Shown here piece after piece: positions 26,199-35,477 of a stretch of 64,000 bases of DNA. Numbering within the stretch: the first letter of the stretch is position 1; each line of letters opens with the position of its first letter. The translations under genes were made by a program, and so were the position numbers. Below the pieces are notes generated by a model. That model did no database searches. It was not told where the DNA came from and worked only from the letters and a program-made list of their open reading frames with translations. This DNA is from JAFDVL01 sp963794955 (GTDB lineage Bacteria; Acidobacteriota; Blastocatellia; RBC074), in contig CAWCGF010000019.1 of assembly GCA_963794955.1 (NCBI GenBank), forward strand, positions 144,537 to 208,536, read 5' to 3'.

Positions 26199-28688
26199 AT
26201 GTTCGAGCGATATACAGAAAAAGCCCGCCGCGTCATCTTTTTTGCCCGTTATGAAGCCAGCCAGGTTGGCGCCCTGCAAATCGAAGCGGAGCATATTCTC
26301 TTGGGCCTGATCCGCGAAGACAAAACGATTTCCAATCGCTTCTTTCACCGCGCGCAGGCCAGCGTCGAAGCCATTCGCAAAGATGTCGAAGGCCGCATCG
26401 TCTTGCGCCCACGCCATCCACAAACGATAGATTTGCCGCTCTCGCTCGAAGCCAAACGCGTGCTGGCGTTTGCTGCCGAAGAATCGGAACGGCTCGGCAA
26501 TCGGCATATCGGCACGGAACATTTGTTGCTCGGTTTGCTGCGCGAAGAAAACACGTTGGCCGCCGAAATTCTGTATGAGCGCGGCATTCGCCTGACCGAC
26601 ATTCGCAGCGAATTGCTCCGTCAATCCGGGCGCGAACGCGATACGGTTGCGCGCAAAGAAACGCCACACTTGTACGAGTTTTGCCGCGATCTGACCGACG
26701 CTGCACTGGAAGGTAAGCTTGACCCATTAGTCGGACGCGATGACGAAATTGATCGCGTGATTCAAATCCTTTGCCGTCGCACCAAAAACAATCCTGTGCT
26801 GATTGGCGAACCCGGGGTTGGCAAAACCGCCATCGTCGAAGGACTCGCGCAACGCATCGTGAATTTTGAAGTCCCCTCCTTTCTCGCGGACAAACGAATT
26901 CTGGCGTTGGACTTGAGCCTGGTTGTGGCCGGAACTAAATATCGCGGGCAATTTGAAGAGCGCATGAAGATGATTATGCGCGAGTTGATTGATAACCCGC
27001 AGTACGTGATCTTCATTGACGAATTGCATACGCTCGTTGGCGCGGGTTCGGCGGAAGGCAGTTTAGACGCTGCGAATATTCTCAAGCCGGCGCTCTCACG
27101 CGGCGAGATTCAATGTGTGGGCGCGACAACACCGGCTGAATATCGCAAGTCCATCGAAAAAGACCGCTCGCTCGAACGCCGCTTCCAAGCCATTAAAGTT
27201 ACTGCTCCCAACGAAGCCGAAGCTATTAAAGTCCTGGAAGGCATCAAGGATCGCTACGAAGCGTTTCACAACGTGACGTTCACGACGGAAGCTATCGAAG
27301 CCGCAGTCTATCAATCAAATCGGTATTTGCCAGACCGCTTCCTGCCCGACAAAGCGATTGACATTATTGACGAGGCTGGCGCACGGGCCAAGCTGCGCGC
27401 GCAACGCGAACGCGGCTATCAACCGCCGCCGCCTCCTCCTCCCCCGACCTTGCCCCGGTATCGGGGCGATCAACGATATGATCGTGGGCTGGAACGCTTT
27501 GATCGCAGTAGCGACCGTAGTTTTGACCGCGATTGGCGTGAGCCGCGATATCAATCGCCTACCCGCCGCAACACGAATTACCCCGAACCTCGTTTTTTGG
27601 AATCGCTGGATTTCGGCGAGCCGATGGTGGAAATCACCAGGCACGATATTGACGAGGTGATTGCGCGTTGGACGGGGATTCCGCTGACGGCTTTGCAGGA
27701 AGAAGAAATGGCGAAACTGCTCAGGATCGAGGCGGAATTGCACGGTCGAATCATCAGTCAGGACAGTGCTATCTCCGCTTTGGCGCGCGCGATTCGCCGT
27801 TCACGAGCAGGACTCAAAAACCCCAGTCGTCCGGTGGGATCGTTTCTGTTTTTAGGGCCGACTGGCGTAGGCAAAACCGAAGTCGCGCGTTCGTTGGCGG
27901 AGTTTCTATTCGGCTCCGAACGTTCCATGATCCGGCTCGATATGTCGGAATATATGGAAAAGCATTCGGTCGCCAAATTGATTGGCTCGCCGCCGGGCTA
28001 TGTCGGGCACGAAGAAGGCGGACAATTGACTGAGCGTGTGCGCCGCAATCCGTATACGGTGCTGCTGCTGGACGAAATCGAAAAGGCGCATCCTGATGTT
28101 TTCAATATCCTGTTGCAAGTCTTTGAAGATGGCTTGCTGACGGATGCGCTCGGCCAGGCAGTAGATTTCAAACACGCCATCATCATTATGACTTCCAACA
28201 TTGGCGCGCGCTTTATTTACAAACGCGGCACCGTGGGATTTCAGGGCGATGAAGCCGATAATCAGGAAAAGATAGAAGCCCGCATCATGGTAGCTGTGCG
28301 CGAAACATTCAATCCCGAATTCATCAATCGCCTGGACGAAGTCATCACCTTTGACCCGCTCAATGACCAAGATCTGCTGCAAATCGTTGACTTGCTGGTC
28401 GCGCAAATGAATCGGACGCTACAACAACGCAAACTAACGGTTCGTTTGACGGCTCCGGCACGCCGTTGGATCGTAGACAAAACCTGTGCGGATCGCAGCT
28501 ATGGCGCTCGCCCCTTGCGCCGCGCCTTGCAAAAGTATGTCGAAGACCCGCTCGCCGAAGCCTTTATTCAAGGCCGCCTCAATGCTTCCTCAGAGGTGGA
28601 GGTGTTTTTAGTTGGCGACGCGTTGGATTGTCGTCCCTTGCTGGGCGAGGACGCTCACGAGCGAGAAGGCGTCCTGACCACCTCCTAG
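26199..28688 (+). CDS. ClpC-type AAA+ unfoldase with unusual linker
   Basis: 829 residues from ATG 26199. A double Clp-N repeat occupies ~1-145 (FERYTEKARRVIFFARYEAS, HILLGLIRED, HIGTEHLLLGLLREENTLAA). NBD1 has GEPGVGKTAIVEGLAQR and YVIFIDELHTLVGAG. NBD2 has FLGPTGVGKTEVARSLAEF, LLLDEIEKAHPDVFN and a C-terminal D2-small domain. Between the ATPases, where ClpC normally has a coiled M-domain, there is a ~65-residue proline/arginine-rich stretch (eight prolines in a row, then RYRGDQRYDRG). It should unfold proteins for ClpP; the missing M-domain suggests a different adaptor dependence. Confidence 0.9.
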   Translation: MFERYTEKARRVIFFARYEASQVGALQIEAEHILLGLIREDKTISNRFFHRAQASVEAIRKDVEGRIVLRPRHPQTIDLPLSLEAKRVLAFAAEESERLGNRHIGTEHLLLGLLREENTLAAEILYERGIRLTDIRSELLRQSGRERDTVARKETPHLYEFCRDLTDAALEGKLDPLVGRDDEIDRVIQILCRRTKNNPVLIGEPGVGKTAIVEGLAQRIVNFEVPSFLADKRILALDLSLVVAGTKYRGQFEERMKMIMRELIDNPQYVIFIDELHTLVGAGSAEGSLDAANILKPALSRGEIQCVGATTPAEYRKSIEKDRSLERRFQAIKVTAPNEAEAIKVLEGIKDRYEAFHNVTFTTEAIEAAVYQSNRYLPDRFLPDKAIDIIDEAGARAKLRAQRERGYQPPPPPPPPTLPRYRGDQRYDRGLERFDRSSDRSFDRDWREPRYQSPTRRNTNYPEPRFLESLDFGEPMVEITRHDIDEVIARWTGIPLTALQEEEMAKLLRIEAELHGRIISQDSAISALARAIRRSRAGLKNPSRPVGSFLFLGPTGVGKTEVARSLAEFLFGSERSMIRLDMSEYMEKHSVAKLIGSPPGYVGHEEGGQLTERVRRNPYTVLLLDEIEKAHPDVFNILLQVFEDGLLTDALGQAVDFKHAIIIMTSNIGARFIYKRGTVGFQGDEADNQEKIEARIMVAVRETFNPEFINRLDEVITFDPLNDQDLLQIVDLLVAQMNRTLQQRKLTVRLTAPARRWIVDKTCADRSYGARPLRRALQKYVEDPLAEAFIQGRLNASSEVEVFLVGDALDCRPLLGEDAHEREGVLTTS

Positions 28689-28732
28689 CGGCAGCATTTG
28701 ACTTGGCCATATATCTCAAGCATTTTGTGGTC

Positions 28733-30533
28733 ATGCAGAAATTCAAACTTTTCGCACTCGCTGTCATCACGTGTTGCCTACTGATGCCGCTCCAGGCGCA
28801 AAAAAAATCAGCGCCTGTTACCAAACCCAAAGCCACAACCGCCAAACCCTCGGGCAAGAAGCCAGCGTCTACTTCAATCCCCAAAAAGAGCAGGGAAGTC
28901 GAAGAGAAGGTGGACGACTTAGCGCCGCCAGCGCCTCCCAAACCGCCGCGTAATCCGGCTGCGCCATTCGGACGCATCGTGCTGTTGCCTCTGGATGATC
29001 GCCCGGCAGTCGCGCAGTTTGCGCACATGATCGGAGCACTTGCCGATTACGAAATCATCCTGCCGCCCAAGGAAATGTTGGGCCGCTTTACCACACCCGG
29101 CGACACGAAAAAGCTACAGGACTGGCTCGGCATTGTGAATTACACGCAAATTGACGCGGTGGTCATTTCCGCTGATATGCTGGCCTATGGCGGGCTGATC
29201 GCTTCCCGCACGGCGGACACAACCCAAGCCGAAGCGTTGAAGCACCTGGAATTCTTTCGCTGGCTCAAACACAAACATCCAGATGTTCCGATCTATGCCT
29301 TCAATGTTCTGATGCGCGTTGCGCCTACGGCCAGTAAGGAAACGCGCACCTGGAGTAGTGATCTGGCGCGCTGGGCCGAGTTAATGGAGCGCGTACCGAA
29401 AACCAATGATGCCGTGTTGGCCGCCGAATTGGAGCAATTGAAAAAGAAGCTGAATCACAATGTGATGGATGACTACCTGACAGCCCGGCGGCGTGATCTG
29501 CAAATCAATCTGGCGATGATTAAGCTGTATGAAGAACGCATTATTGACAATTTGATCTTCCTGCAAGACGACGCGCGTGAATATGGCTTGCATCGCCACG
29601 ATCAAATGATTTTGCGCGAGCGACTTAAATCCCTCGGCTTTGCCGACGAAGTTCCGATTTACAATGGTGCCGACGAAGGCTCGTTATCGTTAGTCAGCCG
29701 TGCCGTTCTCGACCGACAAAAACAAAAAATCAAAGTTACCGTTGTCTACTCTTCTGAAAATAGCCGCAAAGTTATTGCGCCGTATGAAAGACCATGCACT
29801 GGAATTCACCGTCGAGCATCAAGTTAATGCGGCGGGCGGGCAAATTGTGAAGCCGGAGGAAAACCCCGATTACACCTTGTATGTGAATGCGCCAAACACC
29901 ACCGCCTCCGAATTCACGCTGTTCAGTAAAAACCTGGTGGCAGATTTGAAGGCCGGAAAAGCCGTCGCGTTGGCGGACCTCCTTTTCCCGGCTCCGCATC
30001 ACAGCGGTGCCGACGAACGCCTGGTCAGCCTCCTCAAAACTGAGAACCTGGTTGATCGCTTAACGGGCTATGCCGCTTGGAATACGGCAGGCAATACCCT
30101 GGGCACGACCATTCCAGCCGCGAACCTGCGCATCGTTTCCAAACAATTCACTGATGCGCCTGAGCGTGCGGCGCGCGCGCAGATCGCTCATTTAGAATTC
30201 CTGCTGCATCGCTTTGCGGGCGACTATCTTTATCACGACATTGTGCGCTTGGAAATCAATACGCAATTGCGCAGACCGCCAGCGGTGCCGACCGACGAAT
30301 TTTCCGAAGAGATGTACAACCGCATCAACAAACAAGTGCAGGAAAAGCTGCAACCGTTGATCGAGAAGTTTTTTGCAGAGCATTTTCAAAACAAGACTTA
30401 CTCATTGGGGCTTTTCGATGGCGTAAAACGGGAAGTCAAAATTAATCGGCTGGAAGACATGAAAATTTACTTACCCTGGCCTCGTACATTCGAATCAGCC
30501 ATTGACTATAAATTTTCCTACACGATCAATTAA
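28733..30533 (+). CDS. Secreted DUF4127 family protein (one apparent frameshift)
   Basis: Signal peptide LFALAVITCCLLMPLQAQ at the ATG 28733. A lysine-rich linker (KKSAPVTKPKATTAKP) is followed by the DUF4127 domain: RIVLLPLDDRPAVAQFAHM, DAVVISADMLAYGGLIASR, YNGADEGSLSLVSR. Near 29780 one extra A moves the frame; corrected, it reads VIAPYEDHALEFTVEHQVNAAGG and continues as TLYVNAPNTTASE and ADLLFPAPHHSGADERLV to the stop. Total about 600 residues. DUF4127 proteins are of unknown function; the Asp-rich motifs hint at metal binding. It starts 45 bases after clpC. Confidence 0.82.
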
Positions 30534-30656
30534 CCTTGTGCCTTGTGCCTTGCCCCTTATTCATTGATTGGCCGCGGAGCTTGCGTTGAACTTACGACAC
30601 TCAATTGCTACCAAAACCGTCGTAAGCCAGGCTTTTCTCGTGCCAAATAATGCACA

Positions 30657-31958
30657 ATGGCCAAAGCACAAGGGATAATATTTCTGCCCCCTGCAACAAT
30701 GACTGCCGCCCTCATCATTCTCATTTTTATCATCTTTGCCGCACTGATGATCGCGCGCAAAATACCTGCGATTTTGGCGGTTCCTGCCATGGCCATCGGC
30801 TTCGCCGTAGTTGCGCGCACGCCGCTCGACATTATTCTCAACGACGTGATGGTGGGCGGCGCGAAGCAATTGGTAGAGGCGTATCTGATGATCTTCGCGG
30901 GCGCGATGCTCGGTCGGGTGGTCATGCAAACAGGCGTCGCCGAAGGCATCATCAAACGGGCTGCCGAATTTGGCGGCGATCAACCACTGGCCGTCGCCAT
31001 CACGCTCATGATTGGCATTGGCTTGCTGTTCACCACGCTCACGGGGTTGGGCGCAATCATTATGGTCGGCGGCTTGGCGCTGCCAATCATGATGAGCATT
31101 GGCGTGCCGCGTAAATTAGCGGGTGTGCTCTTCATTTTGGCGTACGGGTTGGGCTATGTTTTCAATATCGCGGCATGGGGCTTTTATCAAAAGACCTTCA
31201 ATATCGAACGGCAACCGATTCGCAACTTCGCCATTGTGGTCTTCGTCATTGATGCCATCGCGGTGCTTGTCTTCCTGCTCATTGCCTCTCGCCGGATGAA
31301 TAAGTATGGCGCGTGGGCAGTCGTACTGGACGACGCCATGCCCAAGCGTGAGGTGATGTTAATTGCTCTATTGCTGCCGATTCTACCCTTGCTTTTGCAC
31401 ATTGGCATCGGGTGGCAAGTGCTTCCGTCCTTTTTGCTCAGCGCCGTGCTTGGGGTCCTAATTACCCGGCCACGAGAATTGGTCAAACAACTCACGAGCG
31501 CCGCCGTCAAAGGATTGGAAGATGTTGCGCCTGCGATCATTTTAATGATCGGCATTGGCATGCTACTGACGACCACGAAATTGCCGGGCGTCAAAGAGGC
31601 GTTGCAACCGTTGATTCAAGGCATTAACTTTCGCTCGCCTGTTGTGTATGTGATGTTTTTCGGCTTGCTCTCGCCGTTGGCTTTATATCGCGGCCCGCTG
31701 AATATTTACGGACTGGGCATCGGCATCTTCTCGTTGATCGCTTCGTTGAATTTATTGCCCGGCCCGGCATTGGTGGCGGCGGTGATGAGTCTGGTGCAAG
31801 TCCAAAATGCCTGCGACCCCACCAACACGCACAATGTTTGGGTGGCGAATTACGTTGGGATGCGTGTCGAAGAAACCACGAAAGAAACGCTTCTTCTTAA
31901 AGTTGCCGTTTGCATTGCAGGCTTGCTCGCGGGCAGCCTTTTATATCTCACAACATAA
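30657..31958 (+). CDS. Multi-helix permease (GntP/citrate-transporter-like, ion-transporter superfamily)
   Basis: 433 residues with about twelve hydrophobic segments. The repeated motif pattern (MIFAGAMLGRVVMQTGVAEG, LTGLGAIIMVGGLALPIM, then LSPLALYRGPLNIYGLGIG) is typical of the inverted two-repeat carboxylate-transporter fold. The substrate is unknown. An ATG at 30699 (MTAALIIL) is an equally good start, since the 14 residues before it are not membrane-like. No neighbouring enzyme reveals the substrate. Confidence 0.75.
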   Translation: MAKAQGIIFLPPATMTAALIILIFIIFAALMIARKIPAILAVPAMAIGFAVVARTPLDIILNDVMVGGAKQLVEAYLMIFAGAMLGRVVMQTGVAEGIIKRAAEFGGDQPLAVAITLMIGIGLLFTTLTGLGAIIMVGGLALPIMMSIGVPRKLAGVLFILAYGLGYVFNIAAWGFYQKTFNIERQPIRNFAIVVFVIDAIAVLVFLLIASRRMNKYGAWAVVLDDAMPKREVMLIALLLPILPLLLHIGIGWQVLPSFLLSAVLGVLITRPRELVKQLTSAAVKGLEDVAPAIILMIGIGMLLTTTKLPGVKEALQPLIQGINFRSPVVYVMFFGLLSPLALYRGPLNIYGLGIGIFSLIASLNLLPGPALVAAVMSLVQVQNACDPTNTHNVWVANYVGMRVEETTKETLLLKVAVCIAGLLAGSLLYLTT

Positions 31959-32057
31959 GCTGTCCGTCCCAACTTGACAAACTTCCCTAGACTTAACACT
32001 AGGATTTGGTGTACTTAACATCCCCCAAGAAAACGCATGTGAAAGGTAACTGTTGCA

Positions 32058-32633
32058 GTGGAGCACTATTCCCCAAACGCTGGTTGGCTGGAAGTCATCG
32101 TTGGTTCGATGTTCAGCGGCAAAAGCGAAGAATTGATTCGCCGCATGCGCCGCGCGCAAATTGCCAAGCAAAAAATCCAAATCTTCAAACCATTGATAGA
32201 TGACCGCTACTCCGAAAATCATATCGTTTCGCACGCCGAGCGCCGCATTGAATCGCTGGCCGTGCGGACGGCCCAAGAGATTCTTGCCGGCACGCACGAA
32301 GACACGGAAGTCGTTGGCATTGACGAAGGACAGTTCTTCGATCAGGCGTTGTTGGATGTCGCCAATGCCTTAGCCAATCAAGGCAAGCGCGTCATTATTG
32401 CGGGTCTCGATATGGATTATCTCGGGAAGCCGTTTGAGCCAATGCCACAATTGATGGCGATTGCCGAAGATGTGCATAAAACGCGGGCGATTTGTGTGGT
32501 TTGTGGTCACGCCGCCACGTACACCCAACGCCTGATCGCCAGCCAGGAACGTGTTGTGGTCGGCGCAGCGGGCGCGTACGAAGCGCGCTGTCGCCAATGC
32601 TTTGAGCCGCATTTAGCAGAGAAGGAAGTTTAG
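32058..32633 (+). CDS. tdk: Thymidine kinase
   Basis: 191 residues with a GTG start. The P-loop is GSMFSGKSEELI, the conserved DEGQFFD acts as Walker B, and the lid/substrate segment reads AYEARCRQC. Two CxxC pairs (CVVCGH and CRQC) bind structural zinc. It phosphorylates thymidine to dTMP in the salvage pathway; tetrameric type II TK. It stands alone before glpX. Confidence 0.93.
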   Translation: MEHYSPNAGWLEVIVGSMFSGKSEELIRRMRRAQIAKQKIQIFKPLIDDRYSENHIVSHAERRIESLAVRTAQEILAGTHEDTEVVGIDEGQFFDQALLDVANALANQGKRVIIAGLDMDYLGKPFEPMPQLMAIAEDVHKTRAICVVCGHAATYTQRLIASQERVVVGAAGAYEARCRQCFEPHLAEKEV

Positions 32634-32721
32634 GAAGGTCTAGAGAAGTTGGGAGAAGTGAGAGGTTCCTGGACTTTTCTGGGCTTGCCCAGACTTGCCC
32701 AGACTTCAGAGGACTTACTTT

Positions 32722-33783
32722 ATGGATGTTATTGGAATCGAACGTCGCAGAGAACAAAATCTCGTCTACAACTTTCTTCGCGTGGTCGAAATGGCGGCGA
32801 TTGCAGCGGCCCGTACGATGGGACGCGGCGAGCGCAAATATTCCGATCAAGTCGCGGTCGAAGCCATGCGCGCCGAAATGGATTTGACCCCGATGGATGG
32901 CCGCATCGTCATCGGGGAAGGCGAACGCGATGAAGCGCCAATGCTGTATATTGGCGAGCGCGTCGGCGTGGGCGTTCATGAAGAATCCCCTACCATTCCC
33001 TACCCACAAGTGGACATTGCGGTTGATCCGCTGGAAGGCACGAATCTGTGCGCGACCGGTGCGCCGAATGCGATTGCGGTACTGGCCGCAGCCGAGCGCG
33101 GCGGCTTAATTCATGCGCCCGATGTATACATGCAAAAACTCGTTGTTGGTCCGGCAGCAAAAGGCGCGGTAGATATTGACGCTCCCGTCAAAGACAACTT
33201 GCGCGCGATTGCGAAACGCATGAATCGTGATGTTGAGGACCTGGTTATCGTTGTTATGGATCGTCCACGCCATCACCAATTAATCGCCGACATCAAAGCT
33301 GCGGGGGCGCGTATTCGGTTGATTACCGATGGCGATCTTTCTGCGGGTATTTCAGCCGCCGTAGGTGGTTCCGGTGTACATGCGGTGATGGGCATTGGCG
33401 GCGCACCCGAAGGCGTCATTACCGCCGCCGCCATGAAATGTCTAAATGGCGAGATTCAAGGGCGGTTTCTCACCAAAGATCAACTCGAACATCCAGAAGA
33501 GCGCGCCAAGATTGCGGATGATGTCGAAGAGCGTATGAAAGCGATGGGCATCACTGATCCTTCGCGCGTTTACGATACGAATGAATTGGCCCCCGGCAGG
33601 AAAATTATTTTCGCCGCGTGTGGCGTAACAGACGGCACGATCCTGCGTGGCGTGCGCTTTTTCGGCACGGGATTGCGCACTGAATCGGTGTTGATGACAA
33701 CCGACAAGCACCACGTGCGCTTTGTAGACACGCTGCATTTGGAAGGCGATCCCGATGCCGTTGTACGATTTGATAGATTTTGA
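32722..33783 (+). CDS. glpX: Class II fructose-1,6-bisphosphatase GlpX
   Basis: About 353 residues from ATG 32722. The N-terminus EMAAIAAARTMGRGERKYSD, the metal site IVIGEGERDEAPML and VDPLEGTNLCATG are diagnostic of GlpX, and GGSGVHAVMGIGGAPEGVI belongs to the substrate site. It hydrolyses fructose-1,6-bisphosphate in gluconeogenesis, Li+-sensitive family. It is separated from tdk by ~90 bases of low-complexity sequence. Confidence 0.94.
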   Translation: MDVIGIERRREQNLVYNFLRVVEMAAIAAARTMGRGERKYSDQVAVEAMRAEMDLTPMDGRIVIGEGERDEAPMLYIGERVGVGVHEESPTIPYPQVDIAVDPLEGTNLCATGAPNAIAVLAAAERGGLIHAPDVYMQKLVVGPAAKGAVDIDAPVKDNLRAIAKRMNRDVEDLVIVVMDRPRHHQLIADIKAAGARIRLITDGDLSAGISAAVGGSGVHAVMGIGGAPEGVITAAAMKCLNGEIQGRFLTKDQLEHPEERAKIADDVEERMKAMGITDPSRVYDTNELAPGRKIIFAACGVTDGTILRGVRFFGTGLRTESVLMTTDKHHVRFVDTLHLEGDPDAVVRFDRF

Positions 33784-33794
33784 GTTGGCGTAGA

Positions 33795-33872
33795 CGGTAA
33801 ACAGTAGTCAGTAGCGTTCTTGCAACCCGAAACTGTCAACTCCATTTCCCCCCATCTACTGTCTACTGCTTA
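33795..33872. repeat. Imperfect inverted repeat, low complexity
   Basis: AACAGTAGTCAGTAG on the left is mirrored by CTACTGTCTACTGCT-like units on the right in the short gap between glpX and the enolase-superfamily gene. It is similar in style to the 16.5 kb hairpin. Confidence 0.45.
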
Positions 33873-33884
33873 CTCACTTCCACT

Positions 33885-35051
33885 ATGAAAATCACCCACC
33901 TCCAAGCTACCTGGCTCCGCTGTCCCATTCCAACCGAAAATCAACACATCACTGATTTCGGCAGGATGCAAACATTCGACACCACGCTTGTGCGCATAGA
34001 CACGGATGAAGGCATCACGGGCTATGGCGAAGCGAAAGGCGCGGTTGGCAGCGCAGCGATTTGCGCGCCCATCGTCAGTGTCATTCACGAAGAGTTACGC
34101 CCGTTGCTGATCGGGCAAGACCCGTGCAAGGTCACGTGGTTGTGGGAGCGGATGTACAACGGCTCACGCGCCCATTACGTCACAGAATATGGCCGCACGT
34201 TTCCCGAACTGGGTCGCCGGGGCTTGCGCATTTGTGCCATGAGCGCCGTAGACATCGCGCTTTGGGACATCGCGGGCAAAGCCTTGCAGGTGCCGAGTTA
34301 TCGTTTGATGGGCGGCCAGGTTCGTGACCGCATCAACGCCTACGCTTCGGGTGGCTGGGCGGATGCGGCAGGCATTGGTCAGCAATTAGTGACGACTATT
34401 GAATCCAGTGGTTATCGTGCGGTCAAAATGCGTGTCGGCACGGCGGACGGCACCGTAGACAACTCCGTCGCTCGCGTCAAAGCGGCGCGCGAAGCCATTG
34501 GCCCTGACATCAAACTGATGGCGGATGCCCACGGCACGTTTGATGTCCGTTCCGCCCGACGCTTCTGTCGCGGTGTCGAAGAGTGCAATTTGAGTTGGTT
34601 TGAGGAACCTGTTTGCGTGGACGATCCCGCCGGGATGGCCGAAGTGCGGGCCTCCACCGACATTCCTATCGCCCTGGGCGAAAGCCTTTTCACGCGTTTT
34701 GATTTTCTGCCGTTTATTGCTGCCAGAGCCTTGGACATCATGCAACCCGATCCGGCGATTGTGGGCGGCATTACCGAAGTGTTGCGCATCGCCAACCTTG
34801 GTGGGGTGCATCAATTAACGCTCGCGCCGCATTTGTGGGGCGGCGGCGTTTTGTTGGCGGCGGGGATGCAGCTCGCGGCGGCGTTGCCGAATTGTGTGAC
34901 GCTGGAATATTCCAAAGGCTTCAATCCGCTGTTGCGTGAACTGGTCACAGCGCCAGCAGAAGTGACCGACGGGCAACTCCTGATCCCGGATCGTCCGGGC
35001 TTGGGCGTGACCGTGAATGAAGAATTCGTTGCGCAAAATGCGATGAATTGA
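33885..35051 (+). CDS. Enolase-superfamily enzyme (mandelate racemase/muconate-lactonizing type)
   Basis: 388 residues. N-terminal capping domain (TLVRIDTDEGITGYGEAKG), then a barrel with ligands visible in order: VKMRVG (Lys), LMADAHGTFD (metal Asp, with His two residues on), LSWFEEPV (Glu), IALGESLF (Glu), MQPDPAIVGGITE and a late LAPHLWGGG (His). This is the MR subgroup pattern, with His acting as general base with Asp. The substrate is probably a sugar acid; the family cannot be assigned more closely. Confidence 0.85.
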   Translation: MKITHLQATWLRCPIPTENQHITDFGRMQTFDTTLVRIDTDEGITGYGEAKGAVGSAAICAPIVSVIHEELRPLLIGQDPCKVTWLWERMYNGSRAHYVTEYGRTFPELGRRGLRICAMSAVDIALWDIAGKALQVPSYRLMGGQVRDRINAYASGGWADAAGIGQQLVTTIESSGYRAVKMRVGTADGTVDNSVARVKAAREAIGPDIKLMADAHGTFDVRSARRFCRGVEECNLSWFEEPVCVDDPAGMAEVRASTDIPIALGESLFTRFDFLPFIAARALDIMQPDPAIVGGITEVLRIANLGGVHQLTLAPHLWGGGVLLAAGMQLAAALPNCVTLEYSKGFNPLLRELVTAPAEVTDGQLLIPDRPGLGVTVNEEFVAQNAMN

Positions 35052-35056
35052 AATGA

Positions 35057-35341
35057 CTATCGTGGCAAGCTCGGTTTGAAAATGGCTTCCATTTGACGTT
35101 CCATTCGATCCAAGCGATTTTCAATGGAAGCAAAGCGTTGATCTATCCCACGGAACCGTTCGTCCATGGTCGCAAAATTGGCTTGCATAACCTCTGTATG
35201 CCGTTTGCTTTGCTCTTCCAAGCGTTTTTCAAGTTGCTCCATGAGTTTGTTGACATGTTGTTGATTGAGCCAATTGGCGGTAAAAATGCTGAGAATAAAT
35301 GTCGCCAGCGCAATAACAATGGTAACGATGAGTGGGTTCAT
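35057..35341 (-). CDS. Small membrane-anchored coiled-coil protein
   Basis: 94 residues: one N-terminal transmembrane helix (LIVTIVIALATFILSIFTANWL) followed by a charged coiled coil (LMEQLEKRLEEQSKRHTEV, FRGIDQRFASIENRLDRM). No family is assigned; such proteins are often structural or adaptor-like. It is convergent with the enolase-superfamily gene, six bases away. Confidence 0.6.
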   Translation of the reverse strand: MNPLIVTIVIALATFILSIFTANWLNQQHVNKLMEQLEKRLEEQSKRHTEVMQANFATMDERFRGIDQRFASIENRLDRMERQMEAIFKPSLPR

Positions 35342-35477
35342 AAGAGTCGTTCTCCAGTAGTAGCTATGGCATTATAGCGAGATGGTAATGAATTTACAGC
35401 AGATTTCGCGCGCTTCCCGCCAGGATGACCAGGGCTGCAATGCATTCTCTGCTTGAATCGGCTAAGATTCCGCTGTT

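Noticed and set aside
30561..31114. Overlapping open frames opposite or beside the permease start
   Set aside because: Shadow frames; the permease frame has the clear transmembrane pattern.
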